NCBI GenBank assembly: GCA_013399115.1
Contig: VXAA01006068.1
Span: forward strand, 208,525-272,524
Length of the DNA: 64,000 nt
Reading direction: 5' to 3'
From: Anseranas semipalmata
Lineage: Eukaryota > Chordata > Aves > Anseriformes > Anseranatidae
The notes under the pieces are model-generated. The model was given only the letters and a program-made list of their open reading frames with translations. It had not been told where the DNA came from and searched no databases. Position numbers and translations under genes: made by a program. Shown here in pieces: positions 63,401 through 64,000 of this stretch; within the stretch, counting starts at the first letter, position 1, and each line of letters starts with the position of its first letter.

Positions 63401-64000
63401 GATCACGGGAGAAAAAACTGGCAAAAGAACTCCATATAAGCAAGATTGTATGGGATGCTATATAAGCACATTTTAGTTAAAAACAAACAAACAAACAACA
63501 ACAAAACTAATAGCCATTGAAAAGGATACAAGCTGCCAACCCCAAAGGAAATGCTTAACCTTATACAGCTTGAAATCTTTCAGTTTAACCCCTTAAGCAG
63601 TGAGCATGCCCTGTGCTGCTAGAAATGTGAGCTTTCAGGCAACAGCTGGACCACACTTGGACAAAAACTGCGTGGTGAGTTCCCAGAGAGGTACAAATTC
63701 CAACTTTAACAGTTAAATTGCCAAGTTGTAATTTAGATTGTACCCAGCAGCCCAAGCTCAAGAACCCACAGCCATTTAAAAGTTAAAAGAGGATTTTTTA
63801 TTTTATTTCTTTTTTTTTTAACCAATATCCTAAAACATTCTCTGTTTAAAAAAGGCAGTTCTATTCAGGTGCTTCTGCTTACAAGTGCCAAAAAGTTGTC
63901 ATAAGTGAAGAGTCCTGCGTGGGGTTCAGCCAGCACTGTAGCACGGCAGTGTCACTGGACACAACACTGCAGTACAGAACAAGGTGGCACGACCCTCGAA
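57481..64000. other. Upstream region, no coding exon recognised
   Basis: I looked on the minus strand for the missing N-terminal GRAMD4 residues and found no convincing match. The region is AT-leaning DNA with a second smaller GC-rich patch near 57940-58050, a CR1-like tail remnant near 57697-57716 and a run of N at 61845-61885. It is probably the first intron of the full-length transcript. Confidence 0.5.
61845..61885. other. Assembly gap of 41 N flanked by A
   Basis: Forty-one N lie between short A runs. No feature spans it. Confidence 0.98.

Overview
The window is vertebrate nuclear DNA, most likely from a bird. It is AT-rich and intron-rich, has short CR1-type LINE tails ending in ATTCTATGATT-like repeats, and carries an avian-type endogenous retrovirus. 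It is dominated by one host gene, GRAMD4 (GRAM domain containing 4, also called death-inducing protein), read on the minus strand. Seventeen exons between 55740 and 14119 were placed by hand. Every junction is GT-AG, every phase matches, and together they give 524 codons plus a TAG stop with no internal stop. The coding exon(s) for roughly the first 50 residues were not found and probably lie beyond base 64000. A CpG-rich block near 57.1-57.5 kb may be an internal promoter or alternative first exon.

Layout from left to right: 1-1650 is flank with no gene seen. 1651-9368 is a decayed endogenous retrovirus on the minus strand: a 219-bp 5' LTR, a proline-type primer binding site, leader with splice donor, gag, protease, RT/RNase H/integrase and env, all broken. 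No matching 3' LTR is visible. 9369-10330 is a short spacer. About 10330-14118 is the long GRAMD4 3' UTR, with one canonical poly(A) signal. 14119-55740 holds the 17 GRAMD4 exons and their introns. 55741-64000 is upstream intron or promoter sequence.

The GRAMD4 protein reads, in order, as a predicted coiled coil, a conserved basic region, one hydrophobic segment, a second hydrophobic hairpin, and a C-terminal GRAM domain. The introns hold several CR1 fragments, AT-rich simple repeats and two runs of N flanked by poly-A. The provirus and the host gene share orientation, with the LTR about 1 kb downstream of the GRAMD4 poly(A) signal. I see no microbial-type system, CRISPR array, tRNA or rRNA. 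The most unusual material is in the retroviral relic (cysteine spacing in the envelope TM part, a nucleocapsid knuckle without histidine, loss of one LTR) and in a few RNA-processing features of GRAMD4.
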